Assembly (NCBI RefSeq): GCF_001597745.1
Contig: NZ_LUHJ01000026.1
Span: 62,001 to 126,000, forward strand
Length of the DNA stretch: 64,000 bases
Direction: 5' to 3'
From: Anabaena sp. 4-3
Lineage (GTDB): Bacteria; Cyanobacteriota; Cyanobacteriia; Cyanobacteriales; Nostocaceae
The number at the start of each line of letters is the position of its first letter. The first letter of the stretch is position 1. The notes beneath the pieces were generated by a model. The model was not told where the DNA came from, searched no databases, and saw only the letters and a program-made list of their open reading frames with translations. The translations under genes and the position numbers were made by a program. This document shows, in pieces, positions 9,851-18,878 of this stretch.

Positions 9851-9956
9851 GTAAGAAGCTAGGGGCAGAATTTATTCAATTTTGAATTTTGAATACTTCG
9901 ACAAGCTCAGTACAAGTTTTGAATTTTGAATTTATTTGCCCCATGCCCAAATTTTA

Positions 9957-10733
9957 TTACATACCCGTAATTTCATATCCTGCATCCACGTACAGGACTT
10001 GTCCGGTGATGCCACTAGCTAAATCACTGGCTAAAAAAGCCGCAGTGTTACCTACTTCAATTTGGGTGACGGTACGACGCAAGGGGGCGACTTGTTCGAC
10101 GTGATGAATCATATCTAAAATGCCACCAACGGCACTCGATGCCAAGGTGCGGATAGGCCCGGCAGAAATGGCATTGACGCGAATATTTTGGGAACCGAGT
10201 TCAGATGCTAGATAACGTACACTAGCTTCTAAACCTGCCTTAGCAACTCCCATGACGTTGTAGTTAGGAATTGCCCTGACAGCACCCAAATAGGACAGGG
10301 TGATGATACTTCCGCCCTCTGTCATTAAAGGTTTAGCTGCACCACTTAACTGTACAAGTGAATAAGTGCTGACATCTAAGGCTGTGGCAAAACCAGAGCG
10401 AGATGTTTGGCTAAAATCTCCACTTAAATCATCTTTGTTAGCAAAGGCCAGACAGTGAATCAAAATGTCTATTCTGCCCCACTTCTGGCGGATTGTCTCA
10501 AAAGTAGATTGAATCTGTTCGTCGTTTTGGACATTACAGGGTAGGAACAAACTGGGGTTGAGAGGTGCTACCAGTTCGGCTACTTTCTTCTCCATTTTGC
10601 CACGTTCATCTGGTAGGTAAGTAATGCCTAGATTGGCTCCGGCGGCGTGTAGTTGTTGAGCAATGCCCCAGGCGATAGAGCGATTATTGGCAATCCCTGT
10701 CACCAGAGCGTTTTTTCCTTTGAGATCCAGCAT
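9957..10733 (-). CDS. fabI: Enoyl-[acyl-carrier-protein] reductase (NADH)
   Basis: Last reductive step of each fatty-acid elongation cycle. The 258-residue product is an atypical short-chain dehydrogenase: N-terminal 'GKNALVTGIANNRSIAWGIA' nucleotide site, and the active-site pattern Y-x6-K as 'NYNVMGVAKAGLEASVRYLA', followed by 'RVNAISAGPIRTLAS' typical of FabI. Divergent from ntcA across a 510-base gap. Confidence 0.94.
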   Translation of the reverse strand: MLDLKGKNALVTGIANNRSIAWGIAQQLHAAGANLGITYLPDERGKMEKKVAELVAPLNPSLFLPCNVQNDEQIQSTFETIRQKWGRIDILIHCLAFANKDDLSGDFSQTSRSGFATALDVSTYSLVQLSGAAKPLMTEGGSIITLSYLGAVRAIPNYNVMGVAKAGLEASVRYLASELGSQNIRVNAISAGPIRTLASSAVGGILDMIHHVEQVAPLRRTVTQIEVGNTAAFLASDLASGITGQVLYVDAGYEITGM

Positions 10734-11243
10734 AGATATTTTTGATCTGATTCATGTGATGATTGATTAGTACAGCTTGACAGAAATCACTAGCCAGTCA
10801 AAGAGGTGAATTAGCTATGTTGGAAGATTTCTTCCCTTCTGCCTAGCCTGACGGCTTGCCGTCGGCTACTGCCTTCATGTATTAGGAGCATACTAGAATC
10901 TGAGGTACGTTTGTCTTTGTTTTATCCATGATTATCAAAAAAGAGTATTAGTAAGGGTGTTTGTTGGATTTAAAATAAATATTATTCCTTAAGATATTTT
11001 CAAGATTACTTAAGTTTTTTTCTAAAAAACCTGATGGTTACAGCAAGCAGAAGTATCTATCAAGAACTGCTAGCTAAAAATAGCAAAAATTAGGTATCAT
11101 TATGAACAAATAACTCTGAAGTTAGCGGTTTGAGTATAGGAAAGTACAGTAAGGTTAACGGTGTCTGATTGAGTTTTCAGGTGTATTCTTAGGTAATTAG
11201 TTTTTAGTTTTTTGTTGTTCTGGCATTGGGTAGGGGAAGGGAG
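10734..11243. promoter_or_regulatory. fabI-ntcA divergent regulatory region
   Basis: A 510-base AT-rich region between divergent genes. The fabI-proximal part holds a GC-rich repeat fragment (about 10846-10875, 'gacggcttgccgtcggctac'). The ntcA-proximal half holds the NtcA-type site listed separately. A long ntcA leader fits the several transcription starts known for this gene in Anabaena; individual -10 boxes could not be fixed. Confidence 0.55.
11134..11147. promoter_or_regulatory. NtcA-binding site candidate (GTA-N8-TAC)
   Basis: The sequence GTATAGGAAAGTAC matches the NtcA consensus exactly and lies 97 bases upstream of the ntcA start codon. Positive autoregulation of ntcA is known in Anabaena. 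No convincing TAN3T -10 box sits at the usual distance (about 22 bases), so the promoter class is unclear. Confidence 0.65.
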
Positions 11244-11915
11244 ATGATCGTGACACAAGATAAGGCCCTAGCAAATGTTTTTCGTCAGATGGCAACTGGA
11301 GCTTTTCCGCCAGTTGTCGAAACGTTTGAACGCAATAAAACGATCTTTTTTCCGGGCGATCCTGCCGAGCGAGTTTATTTTCTTTTGAAAGGTGCTGTAA
11401 AACTGTCCAGGGTGTACGAGGCAGGAGAAGAAATTACAGTGGCACTACTGCGGGAAAATAGCGTATTTGGAGTGCTGTCTCTGCTGACGGGAAATAAGTC
11501 GGATCGGTTTTACCATGCGGTGGCATTTACACCTGTAGAATTGCTGTCAGCACCAATTGAGCAAGTGGAGCAAGCACTCAAGGAAAATCCAGAATTATCC
11601 ATGTTGATGCTGCGAGGTCTGTCTTCGCGGATTTTGCAAACAGAGATGATGATTGAAACTTTAGCTCACCGAGATATGGGTTCAAGATTGGTGAGTTTTC
11701 TGTTAATTCTCTGTCGTGATTTTGGAATTCCTTGTGCAGATGGGATAACGATTGATTTGAAGTTATCCCATCAAGCGATCGCGGAAGCAATTGGTTCGAC
11801 TCGCGTAACCGTCACCAGATTACTAGGGGATCTGCGTGAGAAAAAGATGATTTCAATCCACAAAAAGAAGATTACTGTGCATAAACCTGTGGCCCTGAGC
11901 AGACAGTTCACATAA
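11244..11915 (+). CDS. ntcA: Global nitrogen regulator NtcA (CRP family)
   Basis: Transcription factor that activates nitrogen-assimilation and heterocyst genes when 2-oxoglutarate is high. From the ATG at 11244 the product has 223 residues beginning [15 protein letters not shown], the known size; the frame is open six codons further upstream. A cyclic-nucleotide-fold effector domain ('[20 protein letters not shown]', residues about 35-110) precedes a long dimerisation helix and a helix-turn-helix at about 175-200 ([20 protein letters not shown]). It binds GTA-N8-TAC, and such a site lies in its own leader. Confidence 0.97.
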   Translation: MIVTQDKALANVFRQMATGAFPPVVETFERNKTIFFPGDPAERVYFLLKGAVKLSRVYEAGEEITVALLRENSVFGVLSLLTGNKSDRFYHAVAFTPVELLSAPIEQVEQALKENPELSMLMLRGLSSRILQTEMMIETLAHRDMGSRLVSFLLILCRDFGIPCADGITIDLKLSHQAIAEAIGSTRVTVTRLLGDLREKKMISIHKKKITVHKPVALSRQFT

Positions 11916-12083
11916 AAATCAAGTGGAAACAGAGGAGGTGGCGCGTGTTATATTTCAGTTAACACCATAGTTTGGAAGTCAATCAAAAATCTTGAGTAAT
12001 TTCAGCTATTGCCCACCTCCTATCCTCCACATACCTCGACTGAAAGTAGTAGGCTGTATCTGGAAACCTTTCGGTAGCTGAAG

Positions 12084-13553
12084 ATGACCACCGGGTACAT
12101 CCTAATAGCAGCAATTTTAATTTTGGGAGGAGTAATTGCCACGGTTGGCGATCGCATCGGCACCAAAGTCGGCAAAGCACGCCTGTCTCTCTTTAAGCTG
12201 CGTCCCAAAAATACGGCGGTACTAATCACTATCCTCACAGGTGTGTTAACTGCGGCGACAACTCTAGCAATTCTGTTTCTGGCTGACGAAGGACTCAGAA
12301 AGGGAGTTTTTGAATTAGAAGATATTCAAAAAGACCTTAGACAAAAACGAGAACAACTCAAAGTTGCTGAAGAACAAAAAAGTCAGGTAGAAACTGAGTT
12401 AAAGAAAGCTAATCAGCAGCTACAAACCACCATAACTGAGAAAAGACAGGCAGAAACTCAGCGAGAACAAGCTAAAAAAGAAAAAGTCATAGTGCAGCGA
12501 GATTTAGCGCAAACTCAAGCTAAACTCCAACGGACTCAAAACCAGTATCAACGGGCAATAACTGAACTCGGCAAAGTTTACAATCAAATCAAATCTCTAC
12601 AAACAGCGATAGCACAACTGAGGGCAGAACGGGAACGACTGTATGCAGAAGCGAAAAGAGCCATAGAACAGCGCGATCGCGAATTAGCCAATCGTCAAGC
12701 CGCTATCGAACAACGCGATCGCGAACTATCTAACCGCCAAGCTGCCATCGAACAACGCGATCGTAAAATTTCTCAACTCGACAAACTCATTCAAAACCGC
12801 AACTTAGAAATTACCGCACGAGAACAGGTAATAGCCAAACGCGAAGCCCGTCTTAAAGAATTAGAAAGACAACAGGATTATTTAGAGCAGGAAGTCGCAA
12901 GACTAGAAAAATATTACCAATCATACCGTGACCTACGTTTAGGTAAACTGGCTTTAGTACGTGGTCAAGTGATAGCTTCTGGTGTAGTGCGGGTAAATCA
13001 AGCTAATGAGGCTCGACAAGTGATCATGCAACTGCTGCAACAAGCCAACCGCAATGCTAGCATCGAATTAGCTGAACCTGGAACCAATTCAGCCACAACA
13101 GAACTACTACGTGTGACTCCAGACAGGATTGAGCAACTAATTCAACTAATTGATGATGGTAAAGAATATGTAGTCAGAATTTTCTCGGCTGGGAATTATG
13201 TGCGGGGAGAAAAGCAAATAGAATTTTTTGCTGATACAGCCAGAAATGTTTTAGTATTCTCCGCAGGTGAGGTCTTAGCAACTACTAATGCTGATCCGAA
13301 AACAATGACCTCATATCAAATCAGACAACGATTAGATTTACTCATTTCTGCTTCCCAATTCCGCGCTCGCAATGCAGGTATTGTGGAAAGTGTACAAATA
13401 GATGGTACATTTATTCGCTTTGTTTCCCTATTAAGTCAGTTTGAACAACCATTAGAAATTAAAGCCGTAGCCGCAGAAGATACTTACACAGTCGGGCCTT
13501 TGAGAGTGAAACTGATAGTAGTTCAAAATGGCAAAGTTGTTTTAAGTACCTAA
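12084..13553 (+). CDS. DUF3084 coiled-coil membrane protein
   Basis: A 489-residue protein conserved in cyanobacteria. Two N-terminal membrane segments (about residues 4-22 and 45-68) flank a basic loop (GKARLSLFKLRPK). A long coiled coil runs from about 75 to 285 and includes near-identical repeats of AIEQRDRELxNRQA. The C-terminal part, about 200 residues, is a globular DUF3084 domain (LRLGKLALVRGQVIASGVV). Function is not established; the topology suggests a membrane-tethered cytoplasmic scaffold. It is followed 32 bases later by the YqgF-like gene, likely one operon. Confidence 0.85.
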   Translation: MTTGYILIAAILILGGVIATVGDRIGTKVGKARLSLFKLRPKNTAVLITILTGVLTAATTLAILFLADEGLRKGVFELEDIQKDLRQKREQLKVAEEQKSQVETELKKANQQLQTTITEKRQAETQREQAKKEKVIVQRDLAQTQAKLQRTQNQYQRAITELGKVYNQIKSLQTAIAQLRAERERLYAEAKRAIEQRDRELANRQAAIEQRDRELSNRQAAIEQRDRKISQLDKLIQNRNLEITAREQVIAKREARLKELERQQDYLEQEVARLEKYYQSYRDLRLGKLALVRGQVIASGVVRVNQANEARQVIMQLLQQANRNASIELAEPGTNSATTELLRVTPDRIEQLIQLIDDGKEYVVRIFSAGNYVRGEKQIEFFADTARNVLVFSAGEVLATTNADPKTMTSYQIRQRLDLLISASQFRARNAGIVESVQIDGTFIRFVSLLSQFEQPLEIKAVAAEDTYTVGPLRVKLIVVQNGKVVLST

Positions 13554-13585
13554 TTTATTTTTAAATTTTAATTTTTTAATTAATC

Positions 13586-14032
13586 ATGACTTTTAGTGAA
13601 TTTTCCCCGACACAACCAGTGATTTTAGGCTTTGACCCTGGTAAAGATAAGTGTGGGTTAGCAATCATGGGATTAGATCGACAATTGCATTATCATCAAG
13701 TCGTTCCTTCTCAAGAGGCTGTTACCACAATAGGTGTATTATGTCAACAGTTTCCTGTTTCCTTAATGGTGATGGGAAACCAAACCACAGCCAAACGCTG
13801 GAAACAGCAATTAAATCAAGAATTGGTAGAACCATTAAATATTGTTTTAGTAGATGAGCGTTATAGTACCTTAGAAGCCCGCGATCGCTATTGGCAGATG
13901 TACCCCCCCAAAGGACTAATAAAACTACTACCGCAGGGGATGCGCCAGCCTCCACGCCCCATAGATGACATTGTGGCCATTTTACTGATCGAAAGATACT
14001 TAAATCGCCTCACCGAGCCAATCAACAGTTAA
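13586..14032 (+). CDS. YqgF/RuvX-like RNase H-fold nuclease
   Basis: A 148-residue protein with the three acidic motifs of the YqgF/RuvX superfamily: FDPGKDKCGLA at the N terminus, VDERYSTLEARDRYW in the centre and the late Asp in PIDDIVAILLIERYL. Classical YqgF processes the 16S rRNA 5' end, and the family is related to Holliday-junction resolvases. This is a divergent cyanobacterial version with a Pro-rich insertion (YPPKGLIKLLPQGMRQPPRP) before the last motif, so its precise substrate is uncertain. Likely cotranscribed with the DUF3084 gene. Confidence 0.75.
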   Translation: MTFSEFSPTQPVILGFDPGKDKCGLAIMGLDRQLHYHQVVPSQEAVTTIGVLCQQFPVSLMVMGNQTTAKRWKQQLNQELVEPLNIVLVDERYSTLEARDRYWQMYPPKGLIKLLPQGMRQPPRPIDDIVAILLIERYLNRLTEPINS

Positions 14033-14111
14033 CAGGGAACGGGGAACAGGGAACGGGGAACAGGGAACAGGGAACAGGGAACGGGGAACAGGGAACAGGG
14101 AACAGGGAACT
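14033..14111. repeat. Tandem heptamer repeat (gggaaca/gggaacg)
   Basis: About eleven copies of 'gggaaca' with some 'gggaacg' variants begin immediately after the stop codon of the YqgF-like gene. The same unit appears in inverse orientation as 'gttccct' at 41135-41162. Confidence 0.85.
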
Positions 14112-14505
14112 CGTCTGTGTAGACACGCTATGCACGGTTTCCCGGAGGTTAGCCTGACTATCACGCTGACGCTACGCACCACACAGGCTAGAAAACCTTG
14201 GTTTTACATTAGTCCGCACAGGCAAAGCGTCAAAGCTAATACCAATTTTAAAAAAGAATGCCACAGATACACACGCCCAAACCATTGTGATATCTATCTT
14301 TCTTCATTTTGAATTTTGTAGGCGTAAGCCTTCCCTACGGGACGCTAGGCGATGCCATAGGCTATGCAAGAATTTTGAATTGGTATAACTGCTACCTATG
14401 CCAATGATCATCCATCTAACAGGGGACAAAAACAGGTGACAATGGGAAAGAGTTGAACTTTGAACCAGATGGGGAAAAGTTAGTGCTGATGTATCTAAGT
14501 GGACT
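14112..14505. other. Repeat-rich intergenic region
   Basis: Between the YqgF-like gene and the receiver-like gene. Besides the 47-base repeat it contains GC-rich palindromic stretches ('gtgtagacacgctatgcacgg', 'acgctgacgctacgc') and no plausible gene. Confidence 0.5.
14318..14364. repeat. 47-bp dispersed repeat, copy B
   Basis: Begins GTAGGCGTAAGCCTTCCC and ends GGCTA. It is the same 47-base element as 2922-2968 in the opposite orientation, with only a few substitutions. Like copy A it is next to a 'gaattttg' stretch. Confidence 0.75.
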
Positions 14506-16281
14506 ATGAGCGATCGCCCTTTAAAATTATTATTAGTTGATCCAGACACCATCTTCCGTCTAGGGCTACGGGTAGCTTTAGAAGCAATTCCTGATTTGCA
14601 AGTGGTAGCAGAAGCAGCAACAGATACGGAAACTTTGCAGATACTAGCAGAAATTGGACAAAAAGACCCGCATCAAGTGAACTTGGTAGTTCTGGAATTA
14701 GGTGACAGTCGCTCGCCAGACAGTCAACAACAAGGTTTGCAACTGTGTCAACAACTCAAAGCTTTATATCCCACCCTACCCATTTTGTTACTCAGTTCTG
14801 TACAAGCACCAGGAATATTAATGGCTGCTAGGGCTTTTGGTGTCAATGGTTACTGTCCTAAAGGTACACCTATTTCTGAATTAGTCACCGCAATGGCAGC
14901 AGTAGCCAAGGGGAATTCCTATTGGTTAAAAGAAAAAGTTAGTACAGAATTAACTCCTCCCCCTCCCCCAATCTCACCACGCTTACCTTTGGCAAAGGTG
15001 CGGCAGAATTTACATTTATCAGGAATTGGTTACATTGATACTGCTCTCAAAGCAGTCACAGCACAATTACAAATTCCTGGTTTACCAATTTTAGACCGGG
15101 CAGTGCTAGCAGGACAACGGCGAGAACTCTTAACAGCACGTTGGTTGCTGAATCATTTACTCGTTTCACCCTTAGAAAGACAACAAGAACAGCTACAGGA
15201 ATTCACAGCAACACCCCAACAAACATTACCTGTGATACAGCCACCTAGTGTGATTATCACCTCAGATACACAAACAAGTTTAACCTCGCCGCCGTTACTG
15301 AGTCCCAGAACACTGCAATCTAATTTATTTGCTGCTTGTATTAATAAACTGCAATTCTCTTTAAAAAACGTCTCAGATAGTCCTTTAGAAATTGATATCT
15401 TGCGCGAAGAGAAAAAACGAGAATTACTTTACCTAATTTTGCAGAGATTAGCTCAACAGCTAGATGAACTGCGTGATGCCCAAATCACAATTAATCAATT
15501 AGCAGAGTTGAGGAATGTAATTTTAAAAGATTTGTGGCAAACCACAGTTAGTGAGTTTTTTGGGAAATTCTCCCAAATGCGTGTAGGCGATCGCCACATA
15601 GAAATTGTGAATGTATTATTACAAAATCCTGCAATCATACAAGCGGCAATTCTCAATAAAATTCCGATGACTACGGAATTATGCGCTTATTTATTATTCC
15701 AAACAGATTTGCAAGTTGATAATAACTACTATCCGGCAGGTAGTTCAGAAGCCAATTCACAAGCTGAATTACTTTTAGAAAACTTATTGATTCAGGTAGC
15801 TAATGGTGTGATACAACCATTACTTAACTATTTAGCCGATGTAGAACAAATCAAGCAAAACTTTTATGACCGTAAATTGATTTCTACGCGAGAGATTGAG
15901 AGATTTAGAAATGATTTATCTTGGAAATACCGTTTAAATAGATATGTGAATGAAGCTAGAGAAATCTTTGAAAGCCGTTATCATTTATTTGTATTTGCGC
16001 CTCGTGGTATTGCCACAATATCGATTTATGCGCCTCGGAGAGAGGAATTAGCACAGTTGTCTGGTATTCCTTTAGTAGTGACATTGGTACTAGAATTTAG
16101 AGATGCGATCGCGCCTAGATTACAATCATTATTAGCTTTTTTCGGTAGTGGTATTGTCTTTGTCCTCACACAAATAGTAGGGCGTGGTTTAGGTTTAATA
16201 GGTCGTGGGATCATCCAAGGTATTGGTAGTGTATCTTTCTCAGAAAAAAACTTTAAGCGTAACAGTGAGCGTTATAAATAA
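14506..16281 (+). CDS. Pseudo-receiver domain fused to Ycf55/DUF3685 domain
   Basis: A 591-residue protein. Residues 1-145 have the response-regulator receiver fold (LKLLLVDPDTIFRLGLRVAL, 'ILLLSS', and the conserved Lys in YCPKGTP). The strand that normally carries the phospho-acceptor Asp reads VVLELGD, so that position appears to be Glu. The rest, about 450 residues, matches the cyanobacterial/plastid Ycf55 (DUF3685) family and ends in a hydrophobic, glycine-rich segment. No LuxR-type helix-turn-helix is visible. The role is unknown; a membrane-linked signalling role is inference. Confidence 0.78.
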   Translation: MSDRPLKLLLVDPDTIFRLGLRVALEAIPDLQVVAEAATDTETLQILAEIGQKDPHQVNLVVLELGDSRSPDSQQQGLQLCQQLKALYPTLPILLLSSVQAPGILMAARAFGVNGYCPKGTPISELVTAMAAVAKGNSYWLKEKVSTELTPPPPPISPRLPLAKVRQNLHLSGIGYIDTALKAVTAQLQIPGLPILDRAVLAGQRRELLTARWLLNHLLVSPLERQQEQLQEFTATPQQTLPVIQPPSVIITSDTQTSLTSPPLLSPRTLQSNLFAACINKLQFSLKNVSDSPLEIDILREEKKRELLYLILQRLAQQLDELRDAQITINQLAELRNVILKDLWQTTVSEFFGKFSQMRVGDRHIEIVNVLLQNPAIIQAAILNKIPMTTELCAYLLFQTDLQVDNNYYPAGSSEANSQAELLLENLLIQVANGVIQPLLNYLADVEQIKQNFYDRKLISTREIERFRNDLSWKYRLNRYVNEAREIFESRYHLFVFAPRGIATISIYAPRREELAQLSGIPLVVTLVLEFRDAIAPRLQSLLAFFGSGIVFVLTQIVGRGLGLIGRGIIQGIGSVSFSEKNFKRNSERYK

Positions 16282-16318
16282 TTTTTAATAAACTACAAGG
16301 AGGAATGGAAGCATAACT

Positions 16319-16678
16319 ATGTGGAAAAAATTGCGGGGTGGATTTTTGATAGGGGTTGGTTATATGCTGTCTCCCCTTTCTTGGTGGAATGATTTGTTTT
16401 TTAATCTACCAATTGCTTTGCTTTTAGGTTATCTAGTCAGTTTCATAAATCAAGATTGGTTTCTCCCCGGTACGTTAATTGGTTATTGGCTGTCTAATGT
16501 CTTAGGTATTTTAATGATGCAGTTTGGTGCAATGGATATGTTTTTAAAAACAGAGAAACGTCACCTGAAGAGAGACGTTTTAATTGGTTTAGGTAGTTCA
16601 ACACTTTATACTTTAGTAGTTGGAGCTTTAGTTTACTATCATCTGTTAGAAATACCTTCCTTTCTTAATGCTTTTTGA
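16319..16678 (+). CDS. Conserved hypothetical membrane protein
   Basis: A 119-residue protein with about three hydrophobic segments (residues about 25-45, 52-72 and 92-112), which I do not recognise. The start is supported by a strong ribosome site, aaggagga, 13 bases before the ATG. It lies 37 bases after the Ycf55-like gene and is probably in the same transcript. Membrane localisation is the only inference. Confidence 0.65.
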   Translation: MWKKLRGGFLIGVGYMLSPLSWWNDLFFNLPIALLLGYLVSFINQDWFLPGTLIGYWLSNVLGILMMQFGAMDMFLKTEKRHLKRDVLIGLGSSTLYTLVVGALVYYHLLEIPSFLNAF

Positions 16679-16769
16679 GAACAAATTAAATTGATAACTG
16701 ATAACATAAAAATTGCAATTGTCACAAAAATTCAGTCAGTTATAAGTAGAACAGCGTCAATAATTAAAG

Positions 16770-16803
16770 GTTCGTAGTAAGGACTAAAGTCCTTACTACG
16801 AAC
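16770..16803. repeat. Perfect 16-bp inverted repeat (gttcgtagtaaggact)
   Basis: Left arm GTTCGTAGTAAGGACT and its exact complement flank a two-base loop. Two related, longer compound copies lie at 42239-42297 and 42320-42377, so this is a dispersed palindromic family. Confidence 0.8.
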
Positions 16804-16940
16804 TCGATTTCCATAAATTTACATTACTTAAGATAGTTATATTTATTCCCATCGACTTACTTAACTGACTTACACTATGATATTCGGAATTTATTCCGAG
16901 GCAACTGATAGGCGCAAGATATCTTGATCGCTGTGCTAAT

Positions 16941-17165
16941 TTATGCCACTTGAAAAGAATCACCTAGCATTTTTATTTCTGGTAAAGGTTCACCATTTTC
17001 TAATGCTGTTTCAATGAGCATTTCTAAAACCTCCTGAGCATTTTTCAACGCTTCTTCATAACTATCGCCATGAGTGCAAGGCTGCATTATATTGGTAAAC
17101 TCAGGTAAAAAAACCACATAACATTGGTCTTCCTCTGAGCATTGAAGAATTATTGTGTATTTCAT
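16941..17165 (-). CDS. HicB-like antitoxin, solitary
   Basis: A 74-residue protein with the partial RNase-H fold of HicB/UPF0150 proteins: MKYTIILQCSEEDQCYVVFLPE, then a 'THGDSYEEALKNAQEVLEML' helix. HicB neutralises HicA mRNA interferase. No HicA-type gene is seen on either side. The start has a strong GGGGAGG ribosome site and overlaps, as ATGA, the end of a 24-codon open frame with no start codon of good quality (ELVQNITEALAQLKNIEAGE...). It may be a stand-alone regulator rather than half of a pair. Confidence 0.72.
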   Translation of the reverse strand: MKYTIILQCSEEDQCYVVFLPEFTNIMQPCTHGDSYEEALKNAQEVLEMLIETALENGEPLPEIKMLGDSFQVA

Positions 17166-17328
17166 TCTTCTGTTTCCTCCCCTGCTTCGATGTTCTTTAA
17201 TTGTGCCAGTGCTTCAGTTATATTTTGCACCAGTTCCTACCTTAGTATGCTAAATTTTTTATTTTTTAACGCAGAGGGGTGCGGAGGTTTTTTATTTTTA
17301 AGAGATGAATATACAAGCTTGCACTGGT

Positions 17329-18783
17329 TCATAAATTCCAATTGCGGCGAAAATAAAAGAAACCTTCTAGCCAGTCTTGTAAGGCTAGGTTGCTATTTAA
17401 TTTTTGCTCACTCCATAATTGGGCTGTTTGTGCGATAATTTCTGAAAAGCTAGGATAAATAGCTGATAAATTTCCTAAGTTTTTGATATTAATTTTTTGG
17501 GACATTGCCAAAGCAATTAGATTAATTAATTCTCTGGATTCTGCTCCTAAAATAGCTGCTCCTAAAATTTCACCGTTACGTCGGACAATTAATTTACAAA
17601 TACCTGTAGTTTTATTGGCTAATTGGGCTGCTGCTATTGATTTATAATAATGTTTTAGGACTAAAATATCTTTGCGTCCAAATTGTCGCTGTGCTTGCAG
17701 TTGAGTTAAACCAACTTGTGCCATGTTTGGCTCAGAAAATATTCCCCAAGGTATATGTTGATAGTTAACTTTTAATCTGGGTAAAAATAGTGCATTTTTG
17801 ATGGCAATTCTCGCTTCATAATTAGCCAATTCAGGGAATTCATAACCACCGATTACATCACCACAAGCATAGATTCTGTGGTTAGTAGTTTGCAGTTTTT
17901 CATTGACTAGCAACCGATTTGGATACGATTTTACTTTGGCGGCGGCTAAATTTAAAGTTTCTAGATTTGGTTGCTGTCCAGTAGCCACTAAAATTTCATC
18001 AACTTCTATGGCTTTATCTCCTGCCTGAATCCATTTTTTACCATCAATTCGCCTGACTTGAGTTACTACTGTTTCTGTGAGGATACGCACCCCATCAGCT
18101 TCTAATTGTGCTTGTAGTAATTGGGAAATTTCTGGTTCAATATGAGGTAGCAGGTAAGGATATTTAATGATTAAAATTACTCTGCAACCTAGTCTCACCA
18201 AAGTTTGTGCTATTTCAATACTTTGGGGAACACCGCCAATAATTACCCAATCTTGAGGCGGTGTTGATTTTTGCAAAGTTTGCCAAATATTTGATAAAGT
18301 TAGATAGTCGGTGGCTTGTAACCCCTCAATTTTTGGAATGGCTGGACGAGAACCACTCGCTAATAAATAAGTGCGTCCCCGCAGTAAGCGTTGATTAACT
18401 GCAAATGCCAAACGGCGAGAACTTTGGAATTCACCCCTACCGACAATAACATCGACTCCTTGGGCGGCTAATACAGCCGGAGAAGTCTGTTCTTGGATAG
18501 TGGAGGCAACGCCTTGAGCATACAGCATCGCCTGTTGCCATTCTACAGATATTGGGCATTTTTGGGCAGTATCAGCCTGTGTGGTGTGAACACCAAAACC
18601 GACTAAATCACCGAAATGTTGGGCTAGGTTGCCAATTTCGCCCATAGCTTGGCGATAAATTAACCCGGTATTCACTCTAGTTTCAACTAATGCTACTTTG
18701 GCTCTGTATTGGGTGGCAGCTAAGGCGGCGTAACGTCCAGCTAGACTTCCGCCTACGATTACTATGTCGTAGTCAATGGTCAT
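17329..18783 (-). CDS. FAD-dependent pyridine nucleotide oxidoreductase, Lpd/MerA fold without redox disulfide
   Basis: A 484-residue protein with the two dinucleotide folds of the class I disulfide reductases: FAD motif DYDIVIVGGSLAGRYAA at the N terminus, NAD(P) motif VIIGGVPQSIEIAQ in the centre, IYACGDVIGG, and a dimerisation domain. The usual GGTCxxxGCxPSK active-site disulfide is absent (VNTGLIYRQAMGEI in its place), and the C-terminal His-x4-Glu catalytic pair is changed to AIYPSFSE, so the His is lost. It therefore cannot be a normal lipoamide dehydrogenase or mercuric reductase. Some other NAD(P)H oxidoreduction is inferred. Confidence 0.78.
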   Translation of the reverse strand: MTIDYDIVIVGGSLAGRYAALAATQYRAKVALVETRVNTGLIYRQAMGEIGNLAQHFGDLVGFGVHTTQADTAQKCPISVEWQQAMLYAQGVASTIQEQTSPAVLAAQGVDVIVGRGEFQSSRRLAFAVNQRLLRGRTYLLASGSRPAIPKIEGLQATDYLTLSNIWQTLQKSTPPQDWVIIGGVPQSIEIAQTLVRLGCRVILIIKYPYLLPHIEPEISQLLQAQLEADGVRILTETVVTQVRRIDGKKWIQAGDKAIEVDEILVATGQQPNLETLNLAAAKVKSYPNRLLVNEKLQTTNHRIYACGDVIGGYEFPELANYEARIAIKNALFLPRLKVNYQHIPWGIFSEPNMAQVGLTQLQAQRQFGRKDILVLKHYYKSIAAAQLANKTTGICKLIVRRNGEILGAAILGAESRELINLIALAMSQKINIKNLGNLSAIYPSFSEIIAQTAQLWSEQKLNSNLALQDWLEGFFYFRRNWNL

Positions 18784-18832
18784 TAGTCATTAGTTATTAG
18801 TCATTAGTCATTGGGCATGGGCGTAAGCAGTC

Positions 18833-18862
18833 TGTAGAGACGTTGCATGCAACGTCTCTACA
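18833..18862. repeat. Perfect 30-bp palindrome
   Basis: TGTAGAGACGTTGCA followed directly by its exact complement. It lies between the minus-strand oxidoreductase and cobC-like genes, beside 'attagtcattagtcatt' tandem repeats (18780-18812). Possible dispersed repeat or transcript hairpin. Confidence 0.7.
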
Positions 18863-18878
18863 AGTTATTCTCCTCTCC

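Noticed and set aside
9807-14111. Heptamer arrays considered as CRISPR
   Set aside because: Units are 7 bases, contiguous and without unique spacers.
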